Part shown: positions 27,494 to 36,706 of the stretch, one piece after another
How positions within the stretch are numbered: the first letter of the stretch is position 1
Layout: every line of letters starts with the position of its first letter
The notes under the pieces: generated by a model
Told to the model about the DNA's origin: nothing
Database searches by the model: none
Seen by the model: only the letters and a program-made list of their open reading frames with translations
Assembly: GCA_963825555.1 (NCBI GenBank)
Contig: CAWGTZ010000011.1
Coordinates: 62,001-126,000, forward strand
Origin: JAGVSR01 sp963825555
Lineage (GTDB): Bacteria; Pseudomonadota; Alphaproteobacteria; Rhizobiales; Hyphomicrobiaceae
Length of the DNA: 64,000 nt
Direction: 5' to 3'
Translations under genes and position numbers: made by a program

Positions 27494-28660
27494 TTAGCGA
27501 ACCGTATCCTTGCCGAACGCGATACCAGTGAGAGTCTGGTTCAAATGCATGGCATTGAACTGCTCTCCGTAGGTGTGGAACCCAACGACGCCGTAGCGAC
27601 GGTAGAGTTCTTCCATATTGTGCCGGATCTGCCGGGTTTCCGCATCCAGCCGCCGCAGGACGCAATCAAAACCGATCACGAGATCCACACCTCCGATTTC
27701 CCGTCCGATTTCTTCCAGCGCGTCTTCGGTCGCTTGAAGCATATCCTTTGGACGGGCGACGGTGAACACCAGGCCTTCATCGATAGCGCAGAAGAACGAG
27801 AGAGAGCCGTCGTCGTTCATGTTGCGTATCGAGCGGCAATAGTAGTTTCCGCCAACTTTCACAACCAGAGGATAGGACGCGAAGCTGAAAGGGCCCAGAT
27901 CGTCCGGCAGCAGGCCGATGGCGGAAGCATACTCCCGCGCGGCGGGCTCGGCATTCAGTTCCTTGACGATCCGCCGTTCCGTATCGGCTCCAGTCACAAC
28001 CAGCTTGATTGGCGTTGGATCGAAATTCTGCGTTTTGAAAACGCGGAACGGCACATCCGTCTCGACGAGGATCAACACCGCTGCATCGGCCAACACACGC
28101 CCGTCGTGCACAACGACCGCGCCCTGGAAGGCTAGCCCGTCGCCAGCCGAACCACCTATGAGCGGCACCTGCTCGATCGCCCAGTGCACCGCGGCGACCA
28201 GCGTTTCTTCGGCGTTCGACAACCCATCGACCATCATCATGGCGAAAGCCGAGCGCCGCAGTGCCCCGGATTCGGCGACCTCCAAGTGGCCCTTGAGGCG
28301 GCGGGCCAGTTCCGTCGCGCGTTCGACGCCGAACTCGGAGACGTTCTCGACAAGACCTGAGTGGATGGTGAACCCCTCATACGGAAAAGCGATGAGCAGA
28401 ACACCCGTTTCGAGCATGCCGCCGGGGGTTATGGCCCCCGACGTCGAACATCCGGACAGGGGAATGTTGGGGAACGCAGCGGTCAGCGCCGCCACGAGCT
28501 GCTCGGCTTCGTAGTCGGCGGAGAAATAGGCGATAATATGCTGAATGCTATCCGACCCAAGACCGGCCTTCAGCTCGGCGACAACTTCGGCCAGATCTTC
28601 GCTCGCGCTCGACGCGCAGCGCACGCCACTGGCGCTCTGAATTGCCGACGGTCTGCCCAA
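27494..28660 (-). CDS. FIST-domain sensor protein (NosP-like)
   Basis: The 388-residue product has a FIST N domain (AYFSADYEAEQLVAALTAAF, then PLSGCSTSGAITPGG) and a FIST C domain (ASYPLVVKVGGNYYCRSIRN, ...VVGFHTYGEQFN). FIST proteins next to HDLLQPL-type kinases include NosP, a haem protein that senses nitric oxide and controls NahK. I start at a TTG at 28660 because GGAGG stands eight bases upstream and the domain begins soon after; the longer upstream frame looks non-homologous. Two bases separate it from the kinase. Haem binding is inferred by neighbourhood only. Confidence 0.85.
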   Translation of the reverse strand: MGRPSAIQSASGVRCASSASEDLAEVVAELKAGLGSDSIQHIIAYFSADYEAEQLVAALTAAFPNIPLSGCSTSGAITPGGMLETGVLLIAFPYEGFTIHSGLVENVSEFGVERATELARRLKGHLEVAESGALRRSAFAMMMVDGLSNAEETLVAAVHWAIEQVPLIGGSAGDGLAFQGAVVVHDGRVLADAAVLILVETDVPFRVFKTQNFDPTPIKLVVTGADTERRIVKELNAEPAAREYASAIGLLPDDLGPFSFASYPLVVKVGGNYYCRSIRNMNDDGSLSFFCAIDEGLVFTVARPKDMLQATEDALEEIGREIGGVDLVIGFDCVLRRLDAETRQIRHNMEELYRRYGVVGFHTYGEQFNAMHLNQTLTGIAFGKDTVR

Positions 28661-28872
28661 ACGACGTTCCTCCAAATGGGCCCGTTTTTCGCGGGGCTCC
28701 TTGGGCCCAGTGTTGCCATACCCGCCGCCTTCCGGCAAACGCCTGAGAGCGGCATGCTTTCTTCCGTGCCCCGGAAGTGGCCCGATGCGATGCAAACGAA
28801 ACCCTCGACGGGCCCGCCTGTTGCAGCCAGAGATCGGGAAGGGCCGTCGCTCCTGCCAGTGTGCGCACGTCG

Positions 28873-29256
28873 TCAGTCAAGCGTCACGCGTGCCTGCTCC
28901 GGCTCGTGCCCCGGCATGGTCAGGGTGACCACGATGGTTGTTCCTTTGGCGACCTTGAAGCTGCCCGTACCCTTGAGAAAATTCCCCGGGTCCGGCGTCA
29001 GCACGACGTCCTGCTTCTTGCCATGCGTGAGGATCGCGGCCGTCGCCTTGGAGTTCTGAACATCTTCGGCATGACCGCCGTCGCCATCCACATAGACTTC
29101 CAGTGCGCCGTCACGAGCCAAGATCTCCAGACGATGATGTCCGCTCTCGACGATCTTACCTCCGTGCTTTGCCGCATGCGCGTGATCCTCGTGGGCGTAT
29201 GCGACCGGGGCACACGCAATCAAGGCGGCGATGAAGCTATTGCGCAGGTTTTTCAT
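28873..29256 (-). CDS. His-rich periplasmic protein of the metal-efflux operon
   Basis: The 127-residue product has a signal peptide (FIAALIACAPVAYA) and a mature start rich in histidine (HEDHAHAAKHGG). A domain of beta-strand pattern follows (HHRLEILARDGALEVYVDGD). The same layout, His-rich then LELVA...LAIYLD, occurs at the N-terminus of the adaptor protein at 32412-34073, suggesting shared ancestry. It is the last gene of the RND metal-efflux operon, 30 bases after the pump gene. A periplasmic metal-binding role is inferred. Confidence 0.7.
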   Translation of the reverse strand: MKNLRNSFIAALIACAPVAYAHEDHAHAAKHGGKIVESGHHRLEILARDGALEVYVDGDGGHAEDVQNSKATAAILTHGKKQDVVLTPDPGNFLKGTGSFKVAKGTTIVVTLTMPGHEPEQARVTLD

Positions 29257-29286
29257 GTCAGGCTCCTCACGTATTTCGTGTACTGT

Positions 29287-32200
29287 CTAGAACGCATGCA
29301 CCTGCGCAGCTCCGGACCGAGTGGCACGGAGCCGTTCCAGGGGCGCGCGGCCAAGTAGCAGAAAGAGAGTGGGCGTCAGGAAGGCATCAAGCAGGGTTGC
29401 CGAGATCAAACCACCAAAAATGGTCACGGCGACGGGACTGAGGATCTCCTTGCCCGGTTCATCGGCCCCGATCATGAGCGGCAGCAGCGCGATGCCCGCT
29501 GACAGGGCGGTCATGAGCACGGGCCGCAGGCGTTCCAGCGTGCCACGGATGACCAGATCCCGGCCGAACGTCTCCCCTTCGAACAGCGCCAGATTTATAT
29601 AATGGCTGATCTTGAGGATGCCGTTGCGGGTTGCGATGCCGGCGAGCGTAATGAAGCCGATGGCGCTCGCCACAGAGAAGCTCTGCCCGGCAAGCCACAG
29701 CGCCGCCACACTGCCGATAAGTGCCAGCGGTACGTTGGCCATGATGATCAGCGCCAGCACGGCGGACTGGTAGCGGCTGTAGAGCACCACGAAGATGAGG
29801 GCGAGCGACACCAACGAAAGACCGGCGATGAGACGAGAAGCCTCCTCCTCGGCCTGGAATTGCCCCTCCAGGCTCGTGAAGTAGCCCTGTGGCAGGCTCG
29901 CGCGACCGACGGCAGCGCGAACGTCGTCGACAATCCGCGCCAGATCGGAGCCATCCGTATTGGAGAACACCGCGATCCGGCGGCGCCCGTTCTCCCTTTG
30001 GATTTGATTGGGACCGTCGGTTTCGATCACTTCTGCCACGGACTTCAGTGGAATGCGTCCCGCCGGGCTCTCGATCAGCATATCTCCCAGCGCACGCGTC
30101 CGGCGATCCTCATCGCCGAGCCTGAGCACGACGTCGAACCGCTTCGACTGATCGATGATCTGCGAAACCACGCGCCCGTTTGACAGCGTCTCCAACGCCG
30201 ATGCGACATCATTGGGATTGAGGCCGTAGCGCTTGGCCTTGTCGTAGTCGATGCGAACCTGAAGCTGCGGGATGCGTACTTGTTTCTCGGTCTGCAGGTC
30301 CGTGATGCCGGGAATCGACTTGAGGCGCGCTTCCATATCGGCAGCCAACGCACGCAGTGTATCGTAGTCATCGCCATAGATTTTCAGCGCGATCTGTGCC
30401 CGCACGCCCGACAGCATATGGTCGAGCCGGTGCGCGATCGGCTGGCCGACGCTGATACTCGCCGGCAGAGCGGAAAGCCGGCTGCGGATATCGAGGAGGA
30501 CTTCTTCGCGGCTGCGGTCCGATCGCTTCAGATCAAGATCGAGTTCACTGGTATGCACGCCCTCGGCGTGCTCGTCGAGTTCCGCCCTGCCCGTGCGCCG
30601 GCCGACCGACTTCACTTCTGGCACACCGGTCACGATCTTCTCGGCCAGCCTGCCGATGCGATCGGACTCGGCGAGACTGATGCCTGGTTGCAGGTTGAGG
30701 CTGACCAGCACGGTCCCCTCGTTGAAGCTCGGCAAAAACGCGCGCGGCAGCATGAGAGCGCCGGCAACGGCGCCAACCACAGCGAGGGCCGGCATGGCGA
30801 TGACGAAAGCGGGCCGGCGAAAACTCCAGTCCAGGCCCTTGCGCTGCCAGCGCTTGAGAACGTCGACAATCAGCGCATCGCGTTCACCCAGGCTCCGCAT
30901 GCGGGGCAGAAGCCAGTATGCCAGTACCGGCGTCACCGTCATGGCCACGACGAGACTCGCCAGGATCGAAACGATGAAGGCGATCCCGAGCGGTGTGAAA
31001 AGCCGTCCCTCGATTCCGGATAGTGCGAAAAGCGGCAGAAAAACCAAGACTATTATGACAGTGGCGTAGAGTATTCCCGATCGCACCTCGATGGAGGCGT
31101 CAGCGACGACTTCAGCGACGGAGCGCCGATCGCGCCCGCCAGCCGCACGATGCTGGCCAAGCCGGCGATAGATGTTCTCCACGTCCACCACCGCATCATC
31201 GACGAGTGCGCCAATGGCAATTGCCAGCCCGCCGAGCGTCATCGTATTGATTCCGAGGCCGAGAAGCTGAAATACGATGACCGTCGCCAGCACCGAGAGC
31301 GGAATGGCAACAAGCGAAATGAAGGTCGTCTGCCAATTGAGCAGAAAGACGAACAGCACGATCGCGACTACCACGAGCGCTTCGATAAGCACGCGCTTCA
31401 CATTGGCGATCGACGTTTCAATAAAGGTTGCCTGCCGGAACTGGACGTCAGTGACCTTGACACCTTCCGGCATCTCACGCTGCAGATCGGGCAAAAGGGC
31501 TTCAATTTCACGAGTGATACCGACGGTATCCGCCCCCGGCTGCTTCTGCACGGCGAGAATGACCGCCGGCTTTCCGTTGAACCCGGCGTCGCCACGCTTG
31601 GTGCGGGCGGCGAAATCCACGGTCGCCACCTGTGCCAGGGAGATCACCTGTCCCTCGCGATAAGCCACGACGAGGTTCTTAAGATCCTCTATCCGCGTCG
31701 TCCGGGCGATGTTCCGAATAAGGTACTCGCGCGCCTTCAGGTCGACAAAACCGCCGCCCGTATTCACTCCGAACATCCGGATCGCCCGCTCGAGCGCTTC
31801 CAGGCTGACGTCAAGACCGGCCATGCGGCGCGGATCAGGCACAATGCGGAACTGGCGCACCTCGCCCCCGATGGGAATGACCTGCGAAACCCCTGAGACG
31901 GTCAACAGCCGGGGACGGACGACGAAATCTGCCGTCTCGCGCAGCGTCATCGGATCGGTCGTCTCGCTCGACATGGCGATCAGCATGATCTCACCCATGA
32001 TGGACGAGATGGGGCCCATCTGGGCTGCAACATCGCTGGGTAACTGGTCGCGAACGAGTTGCAGACGCTCCGATACCTGCTGCCGGGCAAGGGTGATCTG
32101 CGTCGACCAGTCAAACTCGATGGTGACGATGGAGAGCCCTACGCCGGTGACGGAGCGCACGCGTACCACGCCTGGCATGCCGGCCATGGCCGTCTCGACT

Positions 32201-32403
32201 GGGAAGGTGACAAGTTGTTCGACTTCTTCCGGCGCCAGACCGTGCGCCTCTGTCATCAGGGTCACAGTAGGGCGATTGAGATCGGGAAACACGTCGACCG
32301 GCAGCGTGCGCAGTGTCAACACACCGTAGAACATGAGCACAAGCCCGCCGATCAGGACGAAGAGCCGGTTGGCTAGACTGGCACGGACAATGGCATCGAA
32401 CAT
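29287..32403 (-). CDS. heavy-metal efflux RND pump (CzcA-like)
   Basis: This is the inner-membrane proton-driven pump of a tripartite heavy-metal exporter. The 1038-residue length and the duplicated 12-helix architecture fit HME-RND pumps. The TM4 proton-relay motif reads GALVDDAVVDVENIYRRL, placing it with Czc/Cus-type rather than drug pumps. Other landmarks are FPDLNRPTVTLMTEAHGL and QTTFISLVAIPLSVLA. The ATG at 32403 has GTGAGG six bases upstream. It begins eight bases after the adaptor stop. Substrate metal cannot be read from the sequence. No outer-membrane channel gene is in the operon. Confidence 0.9.
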   Translation of the reverse strand: MFDAIVRASLANRLFVLIGGLVLMFYGVLTLRTLPVDVFPDLNRPTVTLMTEAHGLAPEEVEQLVTFPVETAMAGMPGVVRVRSVTGVGLSIVTIEFDWSTQITLARQQVSERLQLVRDQLPSDVAAQMGPISSIMGEIMLIAMSSETTDPMTLRETADFVVRPRLLTVSGVSQVIPIGGEVRQFRIVPDPRRMAGLDVSLEALERAIRMFGVNTGGGFVDLKAREYLIRNIARTTRIEDLKNLVVAYREGQVISLAQVATVDFAARTKRGDAGFNGKPAVILAVQKQPGADTVGITREIEALLPDLQREMPEGVKVTDVQFRQATFIETSIANVKRVLIEALVVVAIVLFVFLLNWQTTFISLVAIPLSVLATVIVFQLLGLGINTMTLGGLAIAIGALVDDAVVDVENIYRRLGQHRAAGGRDRRSVAEVVADASIEVRSGILYATVIIVLVFLPLFALSGIEGRLFTPLGIAFIVSILASLVVAMTVTPVLAYWLLPRMRSLGERDALIVDVLKRWQRKGLDWSFRRPAFVIAMPALAVVGAVAGALMLPRAFLPSFNEGTVLVSLNLQPGISLAESDRIGRLAEKIVTGVPEVKSVGRRTGRAELDEHAEGVHTSELDLDLKRSDRSREEVLLDIRSRLSALPASISVGQPIAHRLDHMLSGVRAQIALKIYGDDYDTLRALAADMEARLKSIPGITDLQTEKQVRIPQLQVRIDYDKAKRYGLNPNDVASALETLSNGRVVSQIIDQSKRFDVVLRLGDEDRRTRALGDMLIESPAGRIPLKSVAEVIETDGPNQIQRENGRRRIAVFSNTDGSDLARIVDDVRAAVGRASLPQGYFTSLEGQFQAEEEASRLIAGLSLVSLALIFVVLYSRYQSAVLALIIMANVPLALIGSVAALWLAGQSFSVASAIGFITLAGIATRNGILKISHYINLALFEGETFGRDLVIRGTLERLRPVLMTALSAGIALLPLMIGADEPGKEILSPVAVTIFGGLISATLLDAFLTPTLFLLLGRAPLERLRATRSGAAQVHAF

Positions 32404-32411
32404 GGACGGCC

Positions 32412-34073
32412 TCACCGGACTTGATTGATGAGTTCCGCACCGGCAATGACGACGCGTGCGCCTTCCTCCAGCCCGGCAGTGACAAGCACGCGATCGCCGT
32501 CCAGCGGACGGGTCCGCACCAGGGCCGGGCGAAAGTTCTCAGCAGAAGATTTCACCCACACCTGTGACAGTCCATGGTTGCCGCGAACCACGGCCGCATC
32601 GGGCAGAATGATTCCTGTGTCGCTTTCCCGGCGTTGCGCGATGACCGTCACAGGCGCGCCGACGGCAAGTCCCGTATGCGGTTCGTCGATGCGAAACAGC
32701 AACGCCTGGGACTGCTGCCTCAGGGTTGGAGAGCGTCCTACGTAAGAGAGCTCGATAGTGTGCCCGTCGGCATCACGCGCCACGCCCCCGGAAATATCGT
32801 CCTCACCATGGATATCCAATCCAGCGGCTTCGACCCAAAGGCGCTCCGGATCGACGATCTCGAACAAAGTGTCGCGCGCGCTGACCACTTGACCGGCGCG
32901 AACATTGGCAACCGAGATGACACCTTTGACGGGTGCCACCAAGTCGAACTTTTGGACGTCCTTTGGTTCCAGAACGCGCTTCTGCTCGCGCAGCGCCTCC
33001 AACTCCGCACGCGTATCATCGATGTCACTTTGCGCAACGACGCCAGATATGCGCGAAAGGCGCGTGAGCTTCTGCTCGGCAACCTTAAGCTTGCCAGCTA
33101 CTTCCGCCCGCAATTGCTGCATGGTGCCGAGATCCGCAAGAGGAATTGTAGGCGACAATCGCGCCAGAACCTCGCCCGCCTCTACCTTCTGCCCTACGAA
33201 CGACAGGCCGCGTTCGCCCAACTCGACCAGACCATCCATTGGCGCCTGGATTCGGCCAAAGGCCGAGGGATCGGCGATCACCGTGCCGATCACCTCCATG
33301 GTTCGTTGCGCCGAGTTCACCTTGGCTGGACGTGTGCGCACCTCTAGAAGTCGCTGCGTCGGTTTTGGCAGAAACACGCTGCCGTCGGGAAGCCGCCGCG
33401 GTACGTTGCCCAAGGGTACGGCTGACACCGCAGGCGCATCGTCATGGTCATGTTCTTCGTGGGCGCGAACAGGGTCCGCCCCCAGTCCCATCAGAACCGC
33501 GGTGACGAGGACAGCGCTGGCCGGTCCCACGGGCGGTCGCGGTCGGATTAGTAAAGCGATCACCAAGCCAAGGATGAGACCGGCGGCCATCATGATCCAG
33601 GCTGCCGGCTGCGTGACGACCTCGGAAACGGAGTGCGACATGGCATCGGATTCCGGCTGAGGATCCGGGATCGCCAGAGTTCCGTTCAGCAGCTCGGCCT
33701 CGTCCCCAAGCCGAATGGTGAAGACCAGCGCCTTTGTTCCGGGTTCCTCCATCCACTCGGTCCCTATCTTGTAGGTGCCCGGTGCGATTTGCTCGCCGAC
33801 CAGCGGCTTCATGCCTGGGGCAGATACCTCGATGGAGGCGTCATCGACCGGCTCGTTCGTCTCGACGCGATCGAGATAGATCGCGAGTTGGTGACCCTCG
33901 GCGATCGCGACCAGCTCCAGATCCGTTCCGGTAGCTTCGAGACGCGGGGCTTCGCGAACGGCTGACGGGGCAGGCCCGTGATCGTGGCCGTGATCATGGT
34001 CGTGGCCAGGCCCTGCCGCAGACGGCAACGCCCACGAAAGCGCCAGAACGAAAGGAAGAAGATATCGTAACAT
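32412..34073 (-). CDS. RND membrane-fusion protein with extra His-rich N-terminal domain (CzcB-like)
   Basis: The 553-residue product is longer than usual adaptors. It has a signal peptide, a His/Asp cluster (HDHDHGHDHG), an extra periplasmic domain to about residue 150 and a transmembrane segment (AAWIMMAAGLILGLVIALLI). A second His/Glu/Asp cluster (HEEHDHDD) follows, then a complete CzcB-type adaptor: barrel-sandwich (IQAPMDGLVELGERGLSFVG), coiled-coil hairpin and beta barrel (LVAPVKGVISVANVRAGQVV). This looks like a fusion of a metal-binding membrane protein with an adaptor. It is followed after eight bases by the pump gene. Confidence 0.88.
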   Translation of the reverse strand: MLRYLLPFVLALSWALPSAAGPGHDHDHGHDHGPAPSAVREAPRLEATGTDLELVAIAEGHQLAIYLDRVETNEPVDDASIEVSAPGMKPLVGEQIAPGTYKIGTEWMEEPGTKALVFTIRLGDEAELLNGTLAIPDPQPESDAMSHSVSEVVTQPAAWIMMAAGLILGLVIALLIRPRPPVGPASAVLVTAVLMGLGADPVRAHEEHDHDDAPAVSAVPLGNVPRRLPDGSVFLPKPTQRLLEVRTRPAKVNSAQRTMEVIGTVIADPSAFGRIQAPMDGLVELGERGLSFVGQKVEAGEVLARLSPTIPLADLGTMQQLRAEVAGKLKVAEQKLTRLSRISGVVAQSDIDDTRAELEALREQKRVLEPKDVQKFDLVAPVKGVISVANVRAGQVVSARDTLFEIVDPERLWVEAAGLDIHGEDDISGGVARDADGHTIELSYVGRSPTLRQQSQALLFRIDEPHTGLAVGAPVTVIAQRRESDTGIILPDAAVVRGNHGLSQVWVKSSAENFRPALVRTRPLDGDRVLVTAGLEEGARVVIAGAELINQVR

Positions 34074-34231
34074 TGGTCGGGTCCATGCCTGAAGGGATCG
34101 AGCATTGCAGCATGGAGCTTCTATGTGGACGGACCGGCAGCGACGTCGCGCACATGGCCGGAAAAAGGTCCGATGTAAAGATCCATGCTGATGGCAGCAC
34201 GGGATTTGAAACCAAAGGTCGTGTCCCGCGC

Positions 34232-34672
34232 TCAGAGGGTAGCGCGAGGAGGTCTCAAGGGAGGCGCTGTCGGCCGGCCCGCCGGAATAGCTGAATTGAG
34301 ACCGGCAAGCCGCGTGCCCGCACGGGTTCCGAAGATCGGCCCGGACTGGCCTGTCGCGAGAGCCGGCGTGGAACAGCAGTGGACATGCGTATGACAGCAG
34401 CGGTCGGCCGAATGCCTCGAATGATCACAGCCATCCCCGTGATCGGCATCATGATGCATCGCGGCGTGGTGATGCCCGTAGTGCGCATCTGAGTGATGGC
34501 GATGTGAATGGGCGTGACTAGCATCACCGCCCGCATCAGCTTGGCTCATCTCGTGCGCGAGAAATGCACCGCCAGCTTCGTGCAGTCCCGACAATCCCAA
34601 AGCCCAGGCGTTGCCGAAGGCCATGACGGCCACCAGCAGGGCAATGACAGCTCCGCGGATTCTTTCGCACAT
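34232..34672 (-). CDS. His/Cys-rich secreted protein, first gene of metal operon
   Basis: The 146-residue product has an N-terminal hydrophobic segment (GAVIALLVAVMAFGNAWA). Then follows a dense histidine cluster (HAHSHRHHSDAHYGHHHAAM) and cysteines in CCHTHVHCC. The tail is Pro/Arg-rich. The layout resembles small periplasmic CzcI/CopI-like modulators found at the head of metal-resistance operons, but I cannot name a family. Start at the ATG at 34672; GGGAG lies about 15 bases upstream, so the ribosome binding site is only fair. It precedes the adaptor gene by about 160 bases. Metal binding is inferred from composition. Confidence 0.65.
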   Translation of the reverse strand: MCERIRGAVIALLVAVMAFGNAWALGLSGLHEAGGAFLAHEMSQADAGGDASHAHSHRHHSDAHYGHHHAAMHHDADHGDGCDHSRHSADRCCHTHVHCCSTPALATGQSGPIFGTRAGTRLAGLNSAIPAGRPTAPPLRPPRATL

Positions 34673-34838
34673 GCTCACAGGACACTCCCGTTTGCCCCCG
34701 GCGTCAAGGGCTGCACCGCTAAACGGACAGCGAGGCCCAAAGAGAGCGCATGAACGGCCCCACAGACCCGCCACGCCTGCGGCTCAAATACGACTTCTTA
34801 ACGTGCGACTTCTATCGTTAGGGACGTAGTAACATTGA

Positions 34839-34851
34839 TCGAATTATTCGA
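34839..34851. repeat. palindrome TCGAAT-T-ATTCGA before a secreted-protein gene
   Basis: A perfect 13-base dyad ends eight bases before the ATG at 34860. Its position would let a bound regulator or a hairpin affect expression. No known operator consensus is recognised. Confidence 0.35.
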
Positions 34852-34859
34852 GAATTGCG

Positions 34860-35279
34860 ATGAGTAAGCGTGTCGTTGCAGGCGTTACCATCGCCGCCTG
34901 CCTTCTGGCGATAGGTGCGCAGCCGGGCCGGGCGGTCGGCCTGGATGACGATCCACATTGCGGTCTCTTTTCCAAGGTTCGCGAGACCCTGACGAACGAC
35001 ATCGGCAAGAGCGTCGATCGCGTGACCCGATTTTCGGGCGTTGAGGTGAGTTGCGATAAAAAGGCAATCGTGTTTCGCCAAGCGGTGAGCCTGGACCGCG
35101 GACAGCTCGTATCCGATTGGGTCGAGCGGCACGGACGAAAATGGTCGAAAACGTACTGCCGAGGCCCTGCCGCCTTCGCCGATGCCATCCGTCGTGGCTG
35201 GACCATCTCGACCATCATCAACCTGCGCGATGGAAGTGAAGTGCGCATCGACGCTACCTGCTTTGACGCTGAAGCCTAA
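34860..35279 (+). CDS. small secreted protein, unknown function
   Basis: The 139-residue product has a signal peptide (VVAGVTIAACLLAIGAQPGR, cleavage after RAVG or nearby). A mature domain follows with three cysteines (DPHCGLF, EVSCDKKA, KTYCRGPA) and a fourth near the C-terminus (DATCFDAE), consistent with two disulphides in the periplasm. It is divergent from the metal-efflux operon, so the two could share regulation. The family is not recognised. Confidence 0.65.
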   Translation: MSKRVVAGVTIAACLLAIGAQPGRAVGLDDDPHCGLFSKVRETLTNDIGKSVDRVTRFSGVEVSCDKKAIVFRQAVSLDRGQLVSDWVERHGRKWSKTYCRGPAAFADAIRRGWTISTIINLRDGSEVRIDATCFDAEA

Positions 35280-35449
35280 GCCGCGCCGCCCTCAGCACAG
35301 TCGCTGATTTATGGTGGGCATGTCGGCCGCGATGTAGGGAATGGCGTGCAGCTCTGGCGGCAGCCCACCGCCACCGCTATGCTCTATCCCCTCGTCGCCG
35401 TCACAAGACAGCTCTTGTACTTAAATGACTGAGAGGGGATGGGCTTTGC

Positions 35450-35809
35450 ATGGGCTATCCGTATCGTATCTTTCGACAGAATGCATGGCCCCTGCGCCTG
35501 ATGATCTGCGCACCGCTCATTTTGCAGACCTCTGCCGCGTTTACTCAGGACAGTGAGGATCTGGACGGCGGAAAGCTCCTCCAAGGCAACTGCGGCCGCT
35601 GCCATGCCGTGGAGCAGACGGGCAATAGCCCCCTGCAGAGCGCACCGCCCCTGCGAGACATCTATCGCAAGCGCTCCACGGAGCAGCTTGAATTCGAGTT
35701 CGCCGAGGGCATGGGCTCGCGTCACCCGGAAATGCCGCAGATTCAGTTCTCTTCGGAAGAGATCGCCGCAATCCTGACCCATCTTGCGCGTATTACGAAC
35801 CCTGAGTAA
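35450..35809 (+). CDS. small class I cytochrome c
   Basis: The 119-residue product has a signal segment (PLRLMICAPLILQTSAAF), one haem c site CGRCH, and a distal methionine in HPEMPQIQFSSEEIAAIL. It should carry a single haem in the periplasm. The HPEMP and downstream SSEEIAAI pattern is shared with the four cytochromes at 60.5-62.6 kb, so these five form a paralogous set. It stands alone on the plus strand. Electron partners are unknown. Confidence 0.85.
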   Translation: MGYPYRIFRQNAWPLRLMICAPLILQTSAAFTQDSEDLDGGKLLQGNCGRCHAVEQTGNSPLQSAPPLRDIYRKRSTEQLEFEFAEGMGSRHPEMPQIQFSSEEIAAILTHLARITNPE

Positions 35810-35848
35810 TCGCGAGGCCATCAGCCATGCGTTGAAACACCCTCATCA

Positions 35849-35864
35849 TCTGACATTCGTCAGA
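35849..35864. promoter_or_regulatory. dyad TCTGAC-ATTC-GTCAGA, possible CRP/FNR-type site
   Basis: Perfect six-base arms with a four-base centre. The inner TGAC-N4-GTCA matches the FNR/FixK core, but the outer bases differ from TTGAY-N4-RTCAA. It lies 108 bases before the ATG at 35972. Confidence 0.35.
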
Positions 35865-35971
35865 CAAAATGGATGGTGCCGCTGTGGAAAATCGATGCCG
35901 GTTGCACGCATGAGCGGACAATCTCGAACCCTTGCTCTAGAGTGCCCCCTCGAGGGATTGCGGGGGGTATC

Positions 35972-36511
35972 ATGAGAAGTCACTCGGCCGACTTCGCAGG
36001 CGCATCCAGTGAGGGGCTATGTCCCGATCTGGTCCCTATTTTGCGCACAGTCAGCCGATGGGCCGATCTCCACCCTGTTGTATCCGACGTCATTATTTTC
36101 GGTGACAGGATCCGCAGCGGCCATGCCAAGCGCGCTGTCCTTCATCTGGCGGTCTGCTACGATCCCGACAAATTGAACGAGGGCTTCGATGACTGGATCG
36201 AGCAGCTGCGCACCGACTTTGCTGACCTGCGCTCCTGGCTCGGTATGCCTCTCGACGTTACTCTGCCCAACCATGGGCAGGGCTGGTCTCTGATCGGGGC
36301 GGGTACGGACGTCGAAGATATGGCGCGCGGAAAAGTGCGCTGCGTTTTGACTGATCCCGTGAGTTCCCATGCGCCGTTCATCACCCGCACGGCAACCCAA
36401 GACCAGAGCGTTATGACTACGGTCATGCGGTCCCTCTGGTGTCGCCTTCGGGATGGCCTGCCCTTTTCTCTGTCGCCACCGTTCGCGGCGGGCCGCCGCC
36501 CTCTTCCCTGA
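35972..36511 (+). CDS. nucleotidyltransferase-like (MNT-type) protein, tentative
   Basis: The 179-residue soluble product contains DVIIFGDRIRSGHAKRAVLH, which resembles the GSRARG region of minimal nucleotidyltransferases. The canonical Gly-Ser is changed to Gly-Asp, and the second acidic motif is not clear (LHLAVCYD). If this is the fold it may be inactive or divergent. The ATG at 35972 has GGGGGTATC upstream; a 33-codon extension is less plausible. Function is unknown and the family call is weak. Confidence 0.5.
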   Translation: MRSHSADFAGASSEGLCPDLVPILRTVSRWADLHPVVSDVIIFGDRIRSGHAKRAVLHLAVCYDPDKLNEGFDDWIEQLRTDFADLRSWLGMPLDVTLPNHGQGWSLIGAGTDVEDMARGKVRCVLTDPVSSHAPFITRTATQDQSVMTTVMRSLWCRLRDGLPFSLSPPFAAGRRPLP

Positions 36512-36706
36512 TTGCGGCCTCGTATCAAACCATGCTCCTGACGTTGTCGGCATGACCGGACGGCATCACGGCCGCTGGCTGTGAGGCTCCCTACCTCAGC
36601 CCTGGTGGCCTTGCGCGCCGTTACCGCTATGCTCGTCAGCTTGAGACAGGCCGCTAGCATCAGCTTCGCAGGGCCCTGATCCAAGACCAAGACACCAGGA
36701 CCGCCC

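Noticed and set aside
34232..34672. Metal-dependent DNA-binding regulator
   Set aside because: It has a hydrophobic export segment and no helix-turn-helix; the His/Cys clusters fit periplasmic metal binding.
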